This document shows, piece after piece, positions 1 to 7,932 of a stretch of 47,552 nucleotides of DNA (the stretch's first letter is position 1; each line of letters opens with the position of its first letter). The position numbers and the translations under genes were made by a program. The notes under the pieces are model-generated. The model saw only the letters and a program-made list of their open reading frames with translations. It did no database searches and had not been told where the DNA came from. The stretch is from positions 1 to 47,552 of the forward strand of contig JAHXIV010000074.1 of NCBI GenBank assembly GCA_025655455.1, written 5' to 3'. The DNA comes from a gamma proteobacterium symbiont of Taylorina sp. GTDB lineage: Bacteria; Pseudomonadota; Gammaproteobacteria; GRL18.

Positions 1-89
1 TTGTATATTTTTTCCTTTTACTCATTTCTCAGTCTCCTGTTAAGTTGATCTTACTTAACTAGACTGTACAAATCCATTAGACCACATCA
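1..89 (-). mobile_element. Left end of an IS3-family-like element (orfA start, cut by window edge)
   Basis: On the minus strand an ATG at 25-23 opens MSKRKKYT, the way many IS3-family OrfA transposases begin. A good Shine-Dalgarno (AGGAGA, complement of 33-38) lies 8 nt before it. The reading frame runs off the left edge. The terminal end probably begins TGTGG or TGATG near 86-89, in line with the 5'-TG ends of the family. Only eight codons are visible, so the family call rests on the start context and is tentative. It abuts the cas3/CRISPR remnant. Confidence 0.4.
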
Positions 90-101
90 CCTTAAAAAAC
101 A

Positions 102-1190
102 CTAGGTTACAATTGTACTTTTTATTATTGGTAAAATTTGATATTTGCGCGATAGAACCACGGAGACTATCAAAGGTCGGTTCATCCCCATGTGCATGGG
201 GAACATAGCAGTTGCCATTGTTGGCAGGCCAATATAAAGACCATCACTTAATCCCTTAGACATTAATCTATGCGATAAAATCAATGCTGCTTCTGTTTTT
301 CCTGAACCTGTGACATCTTCTAACATAAATATCTGCGGTTCATCAGCAAGCTTAACGGTCATTGCATAATGTTGTAATGGGGTAGGTGTTTTGATAAAAG
401 GGAATAATTGCTTAATATTTTTATAGGGTTCAATTTTTGCTGAGGAAAATTGAGAAGAGTTTATACATTCTTTTGCTCTAATTAATGCATTTTTTTGCCA
501 GTATTCTTCAAGACTCGTTAGTTTTTTTTGATAGCTGAAGAATTTTTGATCAGAGCCTAACCAGTCAGCCAAAACAGCAATACCCGCTAATTGCCATGAT
601 ATCAGTTTTATTTTTTTTGATAGTGTCTTCTTTGATAAAAAGGAGAGTTCTTTATTATTAAGAAAAAGTCGTTGAATTTCATTTAAAAAGTCTCTGGCAG
701 CAAGTTTATCTTCTTCCATAAAAAAATTAGAAAGAGTTAAACCCTTTTCTGGTGGAACACCATGATGACCCGTGACCACTTCAAACCAGGGCTTTAAATA
801 CCGTTGCTTTAGTTTAAATGATCTTATATCTACACTATTTATCCAGGAGTCACAGAGAAATTCTTCCCAAATTAAAAAGCCAAGGCTATCGTGTCGTTCA
901 GAATATGGCATTTGTGAATTTTTTGAAACAAGGTTTTCAGACAAATCAATAACTAAACCTTGAAATGAGCAAGAAAACTTACCTATATCATGCAATGTCA
1001 GACAAAAACAAAACCAGAGTCTTAATATTTTACCATCTATTTCTAATTCTTTTGATAAGCGTTTGTTTAATGCTTTATCGGGATCAAGCAAGTGCCATCC
1101 TATTGCTGCAACATCAAGGCTATGATATGGAAGCAAATGATAATTCTTATATTTATCTGTTTTTCCCCAATACTTAAAATATTTCTCCAT
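102..1190 (-). pseudogene. cas3: cas3 remnant: HD nuclease plus start of helicase, fused to a CRISPR repeat
   Basis: Cas3 is the nuclease-helicase that Cascade recruits to shred target DNA in type I CRISPR systems. The visible 362 codons hold the HD-domain residues H23, LHDIG (H67, D68), GHH (142-143) and D209. They are followed by the helicase Q-like region (TPLQ, about 270) and Walker A TGSGKT (294-299). The match to type I-E Cas3 ends at GLPTMATA (321-328). From codon 329 the frame reads through a 29-nt CRISPR repeat and then a spacer-like stretch to a stop at 102-104, so all downstream helicase motifs are missing. The ATG at 1190 is preferred over the GTG at 1199 because AGGTGG sits 5 nt before it. 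No cas8e, cas5-7, cas1 or cas2 is in the window. The protein might still keep the HD nuclease fold but cannot translocate. Confidence 0.88.
146..206 (-). CRISPR. Single orphan type I-E CRISPR repeat (178-206) with one adjoining 32-nt spacer-like segment
   Basis: The complement of 178-206 is 29 nt, the I-E repeat length. It begins ATGTTCCCC, has the dyad CCCCATG-CA-CATGGGG and ends GATGAACCG, all hallmarks of I-E repeats (usual first base G, here A). The 32 nt after it (146-177) have spacer length. No second repeat follows, so this looks like the trailer-end repeat of a lost array. The repeat lies in frame inside the truncated cas3 reading frame and on the same strand. Confidence 0.8.
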
Positions 1191-1828
1191 TACTTCCACC
1201 TAATAAAAAAATTAAACCTGCATATAAACTTCAATGGAAAATCTATCATATTCATTCCCAGGCTCTGCTGATCATTTAGTTTTAGATGATTGATAATTCC
1301 TTACCATCATAAAACTGAAATCCTGCCACTGAGAATTGATTGAGTAATACTTTTTTTGATCTTACTTTAGGATCCAAAGTCAATATTAAGGACAAGCTGA
1401 ATAAATTTTTAATAAAAATCATCTGTTTTTCATAATAATATCCTTATAAAATGTCTGGGTTTATCAATTACCATACTTTATTACCTACGACATGTATATG
1501 GTGAATATATGTACATGTCGATTTTTCAGGCACATAAAGTGTGGAGTGGATGGGCAGTACAATAAATACTCATCATATTTGGATTTATCATTTGTTAACT
1601 CTGTATAATGTTTATCACATAATACCAGATGATAATCATCAATTATCCTAGTCAGCCATTTAAAGGACAGCCTCCCCTTTATCCACTTTATCTCACTCTT
1701 TTCTATCCTTGGGTGTTTGTATAATGCCTTTTTATGCTATCATCGGAGGCCTAAATATAGATTAGTCTGGGCTATGATTCAGTACATGCTTTAAAGTTTA
1801 TAATATCTAAAATACTAAAGGAAAAATA
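1191..1828. other. Gene-poor stretch upstream of cas3 and of the rhodanese gene
   Basis: About 640 nt of AT-rich sequence with no credible coding frame. It should contain the former cas3 promoter (minus) and the rhodanese promoter (plus). TATAAT hexamers occur at 1604-1609 and 1720-1725, but neither has a convincing -35 box. The one clear structure is the inverted repeat at 1488-1520. Confidence 0.5.
1488..1520. repeat. Inverted repeat with 12-bp arms
   Basis: CGACATGTATAT (1488-1499) is mirrored by ATGTACATGTCG (1509-1520) with one mismatch and a 9-nt loop, followed by ATTTTTC on the plus strand. It could be a weak terminator or a protein-binding dyad; it lies in the non-coding gap between cas3 and the rhodanese gene. 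Confidence 0.5.
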
Positions 1829-2488
1829 ATGAAAAAAATAAATGTCATACTTACTGCCGCCACACTTACTTTATCCTCTTTCACTTTTGCCTATGAGGAA
1901 ATTACAGCACAAGCTGCTTATGAAGCTGTCACAAATTCAGATGCACACATTCTTGATGTGCGTACAGGAGCCGAATTTATATGGGTAGGGCATCCTGATG
2001 TTACTAATATTACAAATATTTCATTGAAGATAGATACTAACAACAAGATGACAAGCAACTCAAATTTTATAACAGATGTCGATAAAATTTTTGGTGACGA
2101 TAAAACTACTCAGATTATCACTATATGTCGTTCTGGTACCAGGGGAGCAGCAGCAGCAACAGCACTTGAAGAAAATGGTTATACAAATGTATATACTGTA
2201 ACAGATGGCTTTGAAGGTGGAAGTAAAGACAGTTATGGTAATCGTAATATCAATGGCTGGAAAAACTCTAATTTACCGGTAAAAGTATCTTCTGTTGGTG
2301 CAAGTGATGTTTACAATAATATTTCAAACAGCGCAACATTATCAGAAAGTCTTGAAATTCATATCCCTTTTGTCAGTTACCCAGATGCTCATACAAATGC
2401 AATTAACTTATCTGTAGATCTTGAATTCTCTCATTCAGAAAATGAGACTATGTATTGGAAGTTAAAACAGTATAGTATTAATGAGTAA
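1829..2488 (+). CDS. Exported rhodanese-domain protein
   Basis: A 219-residue protein with an N-terminal signal peptide (about residues 1-21, ending near TFAYEE) and one rhodanese domain (about 25-150). The active-site loop is CRSGTRG with the catalytic cysteine at residue 100, and the domain contains the typical ILDVRTGAEF motif. Rhodaneses carry sulfur as a cysteine persulfide; an exported single-domain form would act in the periplasm. About 65 residues after the domain (155-219) match nothing I recognise. Ribosome site AAAGGA lies before the ATG. The gene stands alone, with palindromic sequence downstream, so no pathway partner is visible. Confidence 0.85.
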   Translation: MKKINVILTAATLTLSSFTFAYEEITAQAAYEAVTNSDAHILDVRTGAEFIWVGHPDVTNITNISLKIDTNNKMTSNSNFITDVDKIFGDDKTTQIITICRSGTRGAAAATALEENGYTNVYTVTDGFEGGSKDSYGNRNINGWKNSNLPVKVSSVGASDVYNNISNSATLSESLEIHIPFVSYPDAHTNAINLSVDLEFSHSENETMYWKLKQYSINE

Positions 2489-2530
2489 AGAAAATTAATA
2501 TTTAATTCAATATTAGAAAACGTTTGTAAG

Positions 2531-2573
2531 GGGCATGGCATTTGCCCACCATGCAATGCTCATTGCATGGTGG
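2531..2573. repeat. Double palindrome; perfect 12-bp hairpin downstream of the rhodanese gene
   Basis: CCACCATGCAAT (2546-2557) pairs perfectly with ATTGCATGGTGG (2562-2573) around the loop GCTC. Just before it GGGCA...TGCCC (2531-2547) forms a second, overlapping stem. No T-run follows directly, so a simple terminator is not the obvious reading. REP- or MITE-like debris is possible. Confidence 0.55.
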
Positions 2574-2736
2574 AACCTTCTTCAATTTTATATCCTTTTT
2601 TTCCTGCTAATCTTTTACATTATTGCTCCAAGAAATTTCCTTAAATCTTTCAATAGTGACTTCTTTCTAAATTTAGGTATCCAGACTATATGGTATTTAC
2701 ATTTCCATACTGTTATGATTTAAACTTTGATAGTCA

Positions 2737-2753
2737 CTCCAGCAGAGCTGGAG
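2737..2753. repeat. Perfect 7-bp palindrome CTCCAGC-AGA-GCTGGAG
   Basis: The arms 2737-2743 and 2747-2753 pair perfectly around AGA. The hairpin resembles the subterminal hairpins of IS200/IS605-type or REP-like elements; that link is inference. It closes the debris region begun at 2531. Confidence 0.45.
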
Positions 2754-2781
2754 GTTTACCATTCGTTAAATTATTCAAGTA

Positions 2782-2880
2782 GTGGTTGGTGTCATTCTAA
2801 TTGTCGCTGGAAAATACCCGATTTATTCTATTCTTGGCCTGAATACCAAATCATTATCAGAAAAAGTTGCTCTTAAATAA
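2782..2880 (+). pseudogene. Tail of a small hydrophobic protein, probable remnant
   Basis: Thirty-two codons from a GTG read as a membrane segment followed by a short soluble tail (about VVGVILIVAGKYP, then TKSLSEKVALK), ending in TAA at 2878-2880. A stop codon (TAA) lies 15 nt upstream in the same frame and there is no ribosome site. This looks like the 3' end of a small membrane-protein gene whose front was lost, possibly through the palindromic element just upstream. It could also be a genuine very small protein. Its stop overlaps the ribosome site of the next gene. Confidence 0.3.
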
Positions 2881-2890
2881 AGGAAATATA

Positions 2891-3148
2891 ATGGAAGCTC
2901 AAGGTCTTATTATGATAATTCTAGTTGGTGCAATAGCCGGCTGGCTTGCAGGTCTCATCATGAAGGGAAAAGGAATGGGATTTATCATCAATGCACTATT
3001 AGGCATTGTTGGTGCTTCTGTAGGTAATTATCTATTCAGTTTAATTGGTTTTTCTATTGCCGGTGGACTAATAGGCACAATATTTACTTCAACGACTGGT
3101 GCGGTTGTACTGCTTTTTATTATAGGAGTTTTGAGAAAATCGCAATAG
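2891..3148 (+). CDS. GlsB/YeaQ/YmgE family small membrane protein
   Basis: An 85-residue protein, almost entirely hydrophobic, with three predicted membrane segments and the family's glycine-rich pattern: GAIAGWLAGLIMKGKG, then an INALLGIVGASVGNYLF stretch. The family is often named transglycosylase-associated, but its function is not established and it is often stress-induced. The ATG at 2891 is chosen because AAAGGA precedes it; an upstream in-frame TTG at 2867 has no such site. The gene is monocistronic and precedes the por operon by 131 nt. Confidence 0.8.
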   Translation: MEAQGLIMIILVGAIAGWLAGLIMKGKGMGFIINALLGIVGASVGNYLFSLIGFSIAGGLIGTIFTSTTGAVVLLFIIGVLRKSQ

Positions 3149-3279
3149 GTATCCTCTTACATAATGAGTATTGAACTGGTATCGCTAATTTATAATGACA
3201 AATAAAACTTCTTTTTACAGGCTTTTTTTGTTACTTTACATTTCAAATTTTAAAATTCATATTTTATGTAGGACAAACT

Positions 3280-3870
3280 ATGTTTCAAATTCGTATTCAT
3301 GGTCGGGGTGGACAGGGTGTTGTTTCAGCCTCTGAACTTTTGTCTGTTGCTGCTTTTGAAGAAGGGAAATACTCACAATCATTTCCCAGCTTTGGTTCTG
3401 AACGAATGGGTGCCCCTGTTCAGGCTTTTGCCCGTATCAGTGATTCAAATATTACCATACGTGAACCGGTGATGGAGCCTGATATGCTGATCATTCAGGA
3501 TCCCACACTATTCCATGCAGTCAATGTATTTGATGGAGCAAAAACAGATGGCTACTTGCTTATTAATAGCTCCAGAACTACCGAAGAACTGGGTATTAGT
3601 GAAATATCATCTCAATATCCAGATAACCATGTAATGATCCTGCCTGCCACAGAACTGGCTATAAAATATATCAAACAAGCCAAACCCAATACCGTATTAC
3701 TTGGTGCCTTTGCTGCTTTAAGTCATATAGTTCAGATCCCGGCTCTTGAAAGCGCAATTCGCGGCAAATTTCCTAAAAAAATTGCCGAGCCTAATATTAT
3801 AGCCACTAAGGCAGGATACAATATGATAATGAAACTTTTACAAGAAAAAAAACAGCAACAAGGAGCTTAA
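3280..3870 (+). CDS. porG: 2-oxoacid:acceptor oxidoreductase, gamma subunit
   Basis: The 196-residue gamma subunit of a POR-type 2-oxoacid (probably pyruvate):ferredoxin oxidoreductase, which converts 2-oxoacid and CoA to acyl-CoA, CO2 and reduced ferredoxin. The N-terminus IRIHGRGGQGVVSA is the diagnostic gamma-domain motif, followed by the typical FPSFGSERMGAPV. Length matches stand-alone gamma subunits. A good ribosome site (AGGAC) precedes the ATG. It is the first gene of a tight operon: the alpha gene starts 3 nt after its stop. Confidence 0.92.
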   Translation: MFQIRIHGRGGQGVVSASELLSVAAFEEGKYSQSFPSFGSERMGAPVQAFARISDSNITIREPVMEPDMLIIQDPTLFHAVNVFDGAKTDGYLLINSSRTTEELGISEISSQYPDNHVMILPATELAIKYIKQAKPNTVLLGAFAALSHIVQIPALESAIRGKFPKKIAEPNIIATKAGYNMIMKLLQEKKQQQGA

Positions 3871-3873
3871 TCC

Positions 3874-5133
3874 ATGCTGTATCAAATTAGCGGTTCAATT
3901 GCCGTTGCTAATGCTATCGCGCTTTGTCGTCCAGATGTTGTCCCCTGTTATCCTATTACACCACAAACTCATATTGTTGAGCATTTAAGTCTGCTGGTAA
4001 AAAATGGAAAATTAAAAAATTGTACTTATAAAAATGTAGATTCTGAATTCTCATCTATGAGTTTTTGTATAGGTTCATCTGCTGCCGGTGCTAGAACTTA
4101 TACAGCAACTGCCAGTCAGGGCTTATTATATATGATGGAGGCTGTTTACAATGCTTCCGGTCTGAGTCTGCCGATTGTAATGACTCTGGGGAATCGGGCA
4201 ATTGGTGCCCCTATTAATATCTGGAATGATCATTCTGATGCCATGTCAGTACGTGATGCAGGTTGGATACAGCTCTTCGTTGAGAGCAATCAGCAAGCCG
4301 TAGATGTTCATATTCAGGCATTTAAACTGGCAGAAGCTTTAAGTTTACCCGTTATGGTCAATATGGATGGCTTTATTCTGACTCACGCAATTACTCAAGT
4401 GGATATGCCTGATCAGGAATTAGTGGATCAATTTTTACCAAAATTTGTACCCAGACAAAAGCTGGATACTAATGCCCCTGTCTCAATTGGTGCCATGGTA
4501 GGGCCTGATGCATTTACCGAAGTACGTTATCTGGCACATCACAAACAAAAAGAAGCCTTAAATATTATTGAACAACAGGCTGAAGAATTTGCAGCAATTT
4601 TTGGCAGGGATTCTGGAGGTCTGGTCAAATCCTATTTTGCAGATGAATCTGACATTGTTTTTGTTGCCATGGGTTCAGTCATTGGTACGATGCAGGATCT
4701 AGTCAATGATTTACGTGATCAGGGACATTCTGTCGGTATTTTAAGTTTGCGATCATTTCGACCGTTCCCGGCTACTGCCATTTGTCAGGCTCTCAGGAAT
4801 GTAAAACAGGTCATTGTTTTTGAAAAAAGCTTTGCTGTCGGTATGGGCGGTATTCTGGCCAGTGAAATTCACATGGCAATGCAGCATGTACAAAATATCA
4901 ATATACACTCGGTTATTGGTGGTTTAGGTGGTCGTACCATTACCAAAAAATCGCTACACAAAATTATTGATCAGGCTGAAAAAGGGATTCTGGAGTGCGA
5001 AGTCTTTATGGATCTGGATAATGAAACCGTTGCAAAAGAATTAAAACGTCAACAGGATGCCCCTTCATCCGGTTCAGTTGCAGAGAATATTTTACGTGAT
5101 AAAGGTGTCGTATCAGCATCGAAAACACATTAA
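3874..5133 (+). CDS. porA: 2-oxoacid:acceptor oxidoreductase, alpha subunit
   Basis: The 419-residue alpha subunit, which together with the beta subunit forms the thiamine-diphosphate active site. It opens with the alpha-subunit pattern AVANAIALCRPDVVPCYPIT (residues 10-29). It has the conserved substrate-proximal region around YTATASQGLLYM and GNRAIGAPINIWNDHSD, then the domain-II region LSLRSFRPFPA. It is translationally close to porG and 15 nt ahead of porB. The substrate cannot be fixed from sequence; pyruvate is likely given the closely linked porG-porA-porB order. Confidence 0.92.
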   Translation: MLYQISGSIAVANAIALCRPDVVPCYPITPQTHIVEHLSLLVKNGKLKNCTYKNVDSEFSSMSFCIGSSAAGARTYTATASQGLLYMMEAVYNASGLSLPIVMTLGNRAIGAPINIWNDHSDAMSVRDAGWIQLFVESNQQAVDVHIQAFKLAEALSLPVMVNMDGFILTHAITQVDMPDQELVDQFLPKFVPRQKLDTNAPVSIGAMVGPDAFTEVRYLAHHKQKEALNIIEQQAEEFAAIFGRDSGGLVKSYFADESDIVFVAMGSVIGTMQDLVNDLRDQGHSVGILSLRSFRPFPATAICQALRNVKQVIVFEKSFAVGMGGILASEIHMAMQHVQNINIHSVIGGLGGRTITKKSLHKIIDQAEKGILECEVFMDLDNETVAKELKRQQDAPSSGSVAENILRDKGVVSASKTH

Positions 5134-5148
5134 AGAACAGATTTTTAC

Positions 5149-6180
5149 ATGAGTAAAACAACTATGACTGAAACAGAAATATATTCACAATCAGATTCTG
5201 AACAGCAAACTATTAAATTTTACCAGACAGGCACATTTACTGTAGGTAATCGATTACTGAATGAAGAATTTCGTACTGTCCAGGCAACTCAGGAACGATC
5301 TAATTCCATTGATTCCGGACATCGAGCCTGCCAGGGCTGTGGTCAGGCACTCGGTGCCCGTTATGCACTGGATACTGCAATGCGCGTCACTGATAATAAA
5401 ATTATTGCCGCCAATGCAACCGGCTGCCTTGAGGTTTTTACAACGCCCTATCCGGAAACAGCCTGGTCAATCCCCTGGATACATTCTCTTTTTGGAAATG
5501 CAGCTTCAGTGGCGGCTGGTATTGCTGCATCACTTGAGGCAAAGGGTGACAGTGAAACCCGGGTCATTGCTCAGGGTGGAGATGGTGGTACAACTGATAT
5601 TGGTTTCGGTAGTCTTTCAGGCATGTTTGATCGTAATGATGACGTACTCTATATTTGCTATGATAATGGCGGTTATATGAACACCGGAGTACAGCGTTCC
5701 AGTGCAACACCCGGAGGCGCACGCACTTCAACCACTATGCCGGTGGGTGATCATCCGGGCAGTTCATTTAATACCGGAAAATTTTTACCTGAAATTGCTA
5801 TGGCTCATGGAATCCCTTATGTTGCCACAGCTTCAGTTCATGACCTGCATGATCTGGAACGTAAAGTAGAAAAAGCCATGTCATTTCACGGTGCTCGTTA
5901 TTTACAAATTAATGTCCCCTGCCCTTTAGGCTGGGGAAGCCAGCCATCACAAACCATCAAGTTAGCCAGAATGGGAGTTGAATCAGGTCTGGTGCCTTTA
6001 TTTGAAGCACAATACGGTGAATTAACCAATTCCACAAAAATACGCTATCAAATTCCAGTGGAAGAGTACCTGAAATCTCAACGACGTTTTGCTCATGTAT
6101 TAAAACCAGCGAATGTTGATCAATTAGAAATGATTCGATCCCTTGCTGAAAAAAATATTAAACGCTATCAATTATTGTAA
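5149..6180 (+). CDS. porB: 2-oxoacid:acceptor oxidoreductase, beta subunit (TPP-binding)
   Basis: The 343-residue beta subunit. The thiamine-diphosphate/Mg motif is GDGG at 144-147 with the downstream asparagine in YDNGGYMNTG (N173). Four cysteines suited to bind the proximal [4Fe-4S] cluster are visible: CQGC (61, 64), C93 in ATGC and C258 in VPCPLGW. The first 50 or so residues extend beyond the usual N-terminus and look poorly structured. The gene is third in the por operon, and the flavoprotein gene starts 25 nt after it. Confidence 0.92.
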   Translation: MSKTTMTETEIYSQSDSEQQTIKFYQTGTFTVGNRLLNEEFRTVQATQERSNSIDSGHRACQGCGQALGARYALDTAMRVTDNKIIAANATGCLEVFTTPYPETAWSIPWIHSLFGNAASVAAGIAASLEAKGDSETRVIAQGGDGGTTDIGFGSLSGMFDRNDDVLYICYDNGGYMNTGVQRSSATPGGARTSTTMPVGDHPGSSFNTGKFLPEIAMAHGIPYVATASVHDLHDLERKVEKAMSFHGARYLQINVPCPLGWGSQPSQTIKLARMGVESGLVPLFEAQYGELTNSTKIRYQIPVEEYLKSQRRFAHVLKPANVDQLEMIRSLAEKNIKRYQLL

Positions 6181-6205
6181 ACAATTTAGAGTATCAGAGT
6201 ATATT

Positions 6206-7852
6206 ATGACCGTTCAACACAAACCCTTTGCCATTACCCTGGATGTCGGCACTAGTTATCTGAATAAAACCGGTAGTTGGCGTACGATGCACCCGACCTA
6301 TGTTGATCGTCTGCCGCCCTGTAACAAAGCTTGTCCCAGCGGTGAGGATATACAAGGCTGGTTAAGTCTGGCTGAAGAAAAAAATTATCAGGCGGCATGG
6401 GAATTGCTAACCAGGGATAATCCATTTCCAGCTATTATGGGGCGGGTTTGTTATCATCCCTGTGAAAGTACCTGTAATCGTGGTCAACTGGATCTACCGG
6501 TTGGAATTAACTCAGTGGAACGTTTTATTGGTGAACAGGGACTGATTCATAACTGGCAGTTTACACCCGGAAAAGACACCGGAAAAAAAGTAATGATTAT
6601 TGGTGCCGGGCCGGCAGGTTTATCTGCAGCTTATCACTTACGTCGTTTTGGACATCAGGTAACTATTTTTGAAGCATCAGAAAAGCCCGGTGGTATGATG
6701 CGATACGGTATCCCAAAATATCGTTTACCCAGAGAAAAGCTCAATGCCGAAATTTATCGTATTGAACAAATGGGCGTTATATTCAAGCTTAATCGGCATA
6801 TTGAAAATATTGAACAAACAAAAACAGATGGTGGTTTTGATGCAGTTCTATTGGGTATTGGTGCTCAAAAATCTTTTCAGATTACATTTGAGGGGCACTC
6901 AACTATTCCTGTCCTGGATGCATTAAGCGTTTTACGTGATACTGAAACTGAAAAAAGAAATCAGTTAATTGGCCGAGTGGTGGTTTATGGCGGCGGTAAT
7001 TCTGCAATGGATATTGCCCGTACTGCCATCCGGCTAGGGGCACAGGATGTGACGGTGATCAGCCGTGAAGAAAAAGACAAGATGAGTGCTCACCCTGCTG
7101 AAATTAAAGAAGCACAGGAAGAAGGTGCTCAGCTGATTAATCTGCGAGCCATAAGGTCGATTAACGATCAGCAAATCACTTTAGAGCGTTTAAAAACCAG
7201 TGAAGAACATCATGCAGGTCATTCCTATGTGGTTGAAACCGGTGAGTTTGAAAGCATTGAAGCCGACATTGTTGTTTTGGCCGTTGGCCAGATTATTGAT
7301 GAACAATTATTTGAACTGTCACCACAAATCAAAATTGAAAAACAGGCCATTCAGATTGATAGTATTATGCAGACCACTGAGGAAGGAATTTTTGCAGCCG
7401 GTGATGCCGTTCCTTCACAACGTTCTGTCACCACTGCTTTAGGTCATGGAAAAAAAGTGGCTCGGGCAATTAATGCCTGGTTAGATGGTAAAGTTTATCA
7501 ACCGGTTCCACAAAATGAGGTGGCAAGCTTCGATAAAATGGAACCCTGGTATTATTCCGATGCCCCCAGAACTATACAGCCTTACTTAGAAACGGTAAGA
7601 AGAAAAAGCGGCTTTGCTGAAGTGGTCGGTGATCTGGATATCGACAATGCTAAATTTGAGGCGAGGCGCTGTATGTCATGTGGTAATTGTTTTGAATGTG
7701 ACAACTGTTATGGCATCTGTCCGGATAATGCCATCATTAAACTGGGCGCAGGTAAAGGTTTTGAATTTAAATATGATTACTGTAAAGGCTGCGGTATGTG
7801 TGAGGCAGAATGTCCTTGCGGAGCAATTGCAATGGTCAAAGAAGAGATTTAA
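6206..7852 (+). CDS. GltD-like FAD/NAD(P)H oxidoreductase with fused two-[4Fe-4S] ferredoxin domain
   Basis: A 548-residue iron-sulfur flavoprotein. The N-terminal cluster domain has C39, C43, C82, C86 and C90. The FAD-binding GAGPAG is at 133-138 and a second Rossmann motif VVYGGGNSAMDIA lies near 265-280. The C-terminus has two ferredoxin motifs, CMSCGNCFECDNCYGICP and CKGCGMCEAECPCG. The middle resembles the small subunit of glutamate synthase, but no large subunit is present. The position behind porGAB suggests it passes electrons between ferredoxin-level clusters and NAD(P)H for POR. The ATG at 6206 is preferred; an earlier in-frame start at 6143 would lie inside porB. Confidence 0.85.
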   Translation: MTVQHKPFAITLDVGTSYLNKTGSWRTMHPTYVDRLPPCNKACPSGEDIQGWLSLAEEKNYQAAWELLTRDNPFPAIMGRVCYHPCESTCNRGQLDLPVGINSVERFIGEQGLIHNWQFTPGKDTGKKVMIIGAGPAGLSAAYHLRRFGHQVTIFEASEKPGGMMRYGIPKYRLPREKLNAEIYRIEQMGVIFKLNRHIENIEQTKTDGGFDAVLLGIGAQKSFQITFEGHSTIPVLDALSVLRDTETEKRNQLIGRVVVYGGGNSAMDIARTAIRLGAQDVTVISREEKDKMSAHPAEIKEAQEEGAQLINLRAIRSINDQQITLERLKTSEEHHAGHSYVVETGEFESIEADIVVLAVGQIIDEQLFELSPQIKIEKQAIQIDSIMQTTEEGIFAAGDAVPSQRSVTTALGHGKKVARAINAWLDGKVYQPVPQNEVASFDKMEPWYYSDAPRTIQPYLETVRRKSGFAEVVGDLDIDNAKFEARRCMSCGNCFECDNCYGICPDNAIIKLGAGKGFEFKYDYCKGCGMCEAECPCGAIAMVKEEI

Positions 7853-7932
7853 ATTATTCCGACCAGGAATGTCGAAAGTTAAGAAATAGCTTTGAATTGT
7901 ACACTAACGGGAAGTGAATTTTAGGATAATTA

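Larger units (their letters stand above)
2489..2781. other. Non-coding gap with palindromic debris
   Basis: No supported gene lies here. The only open frame of any length starts inside a perfect hairpin and has no ribosome site, so it is not called. The stretch is bracketed by two strong palindromes (2531-2573 and 2737-2753), which may be the ends of a decayed element. Confidence 0.4.

Noticed and set aside
772..1177. Plus-strand open frames opposite cas3
   Set aside because: They are antisense to clearly conserved HD-domain coding sequence.
2535..2723. 62-codon open frame as a membrane protein gene
   Set aside because: Its first codons are the arms of a perfect hairpin, it has no ribosome site, and its hydrophobicity comes from T-rich DNA.
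6206..7852. Glutamate synthase small subunit (gltD)
   Set aside because: No gltB in the region, the fused C-terminal ferredoxin is not a GltD feature, and the gene sits in the por operon.
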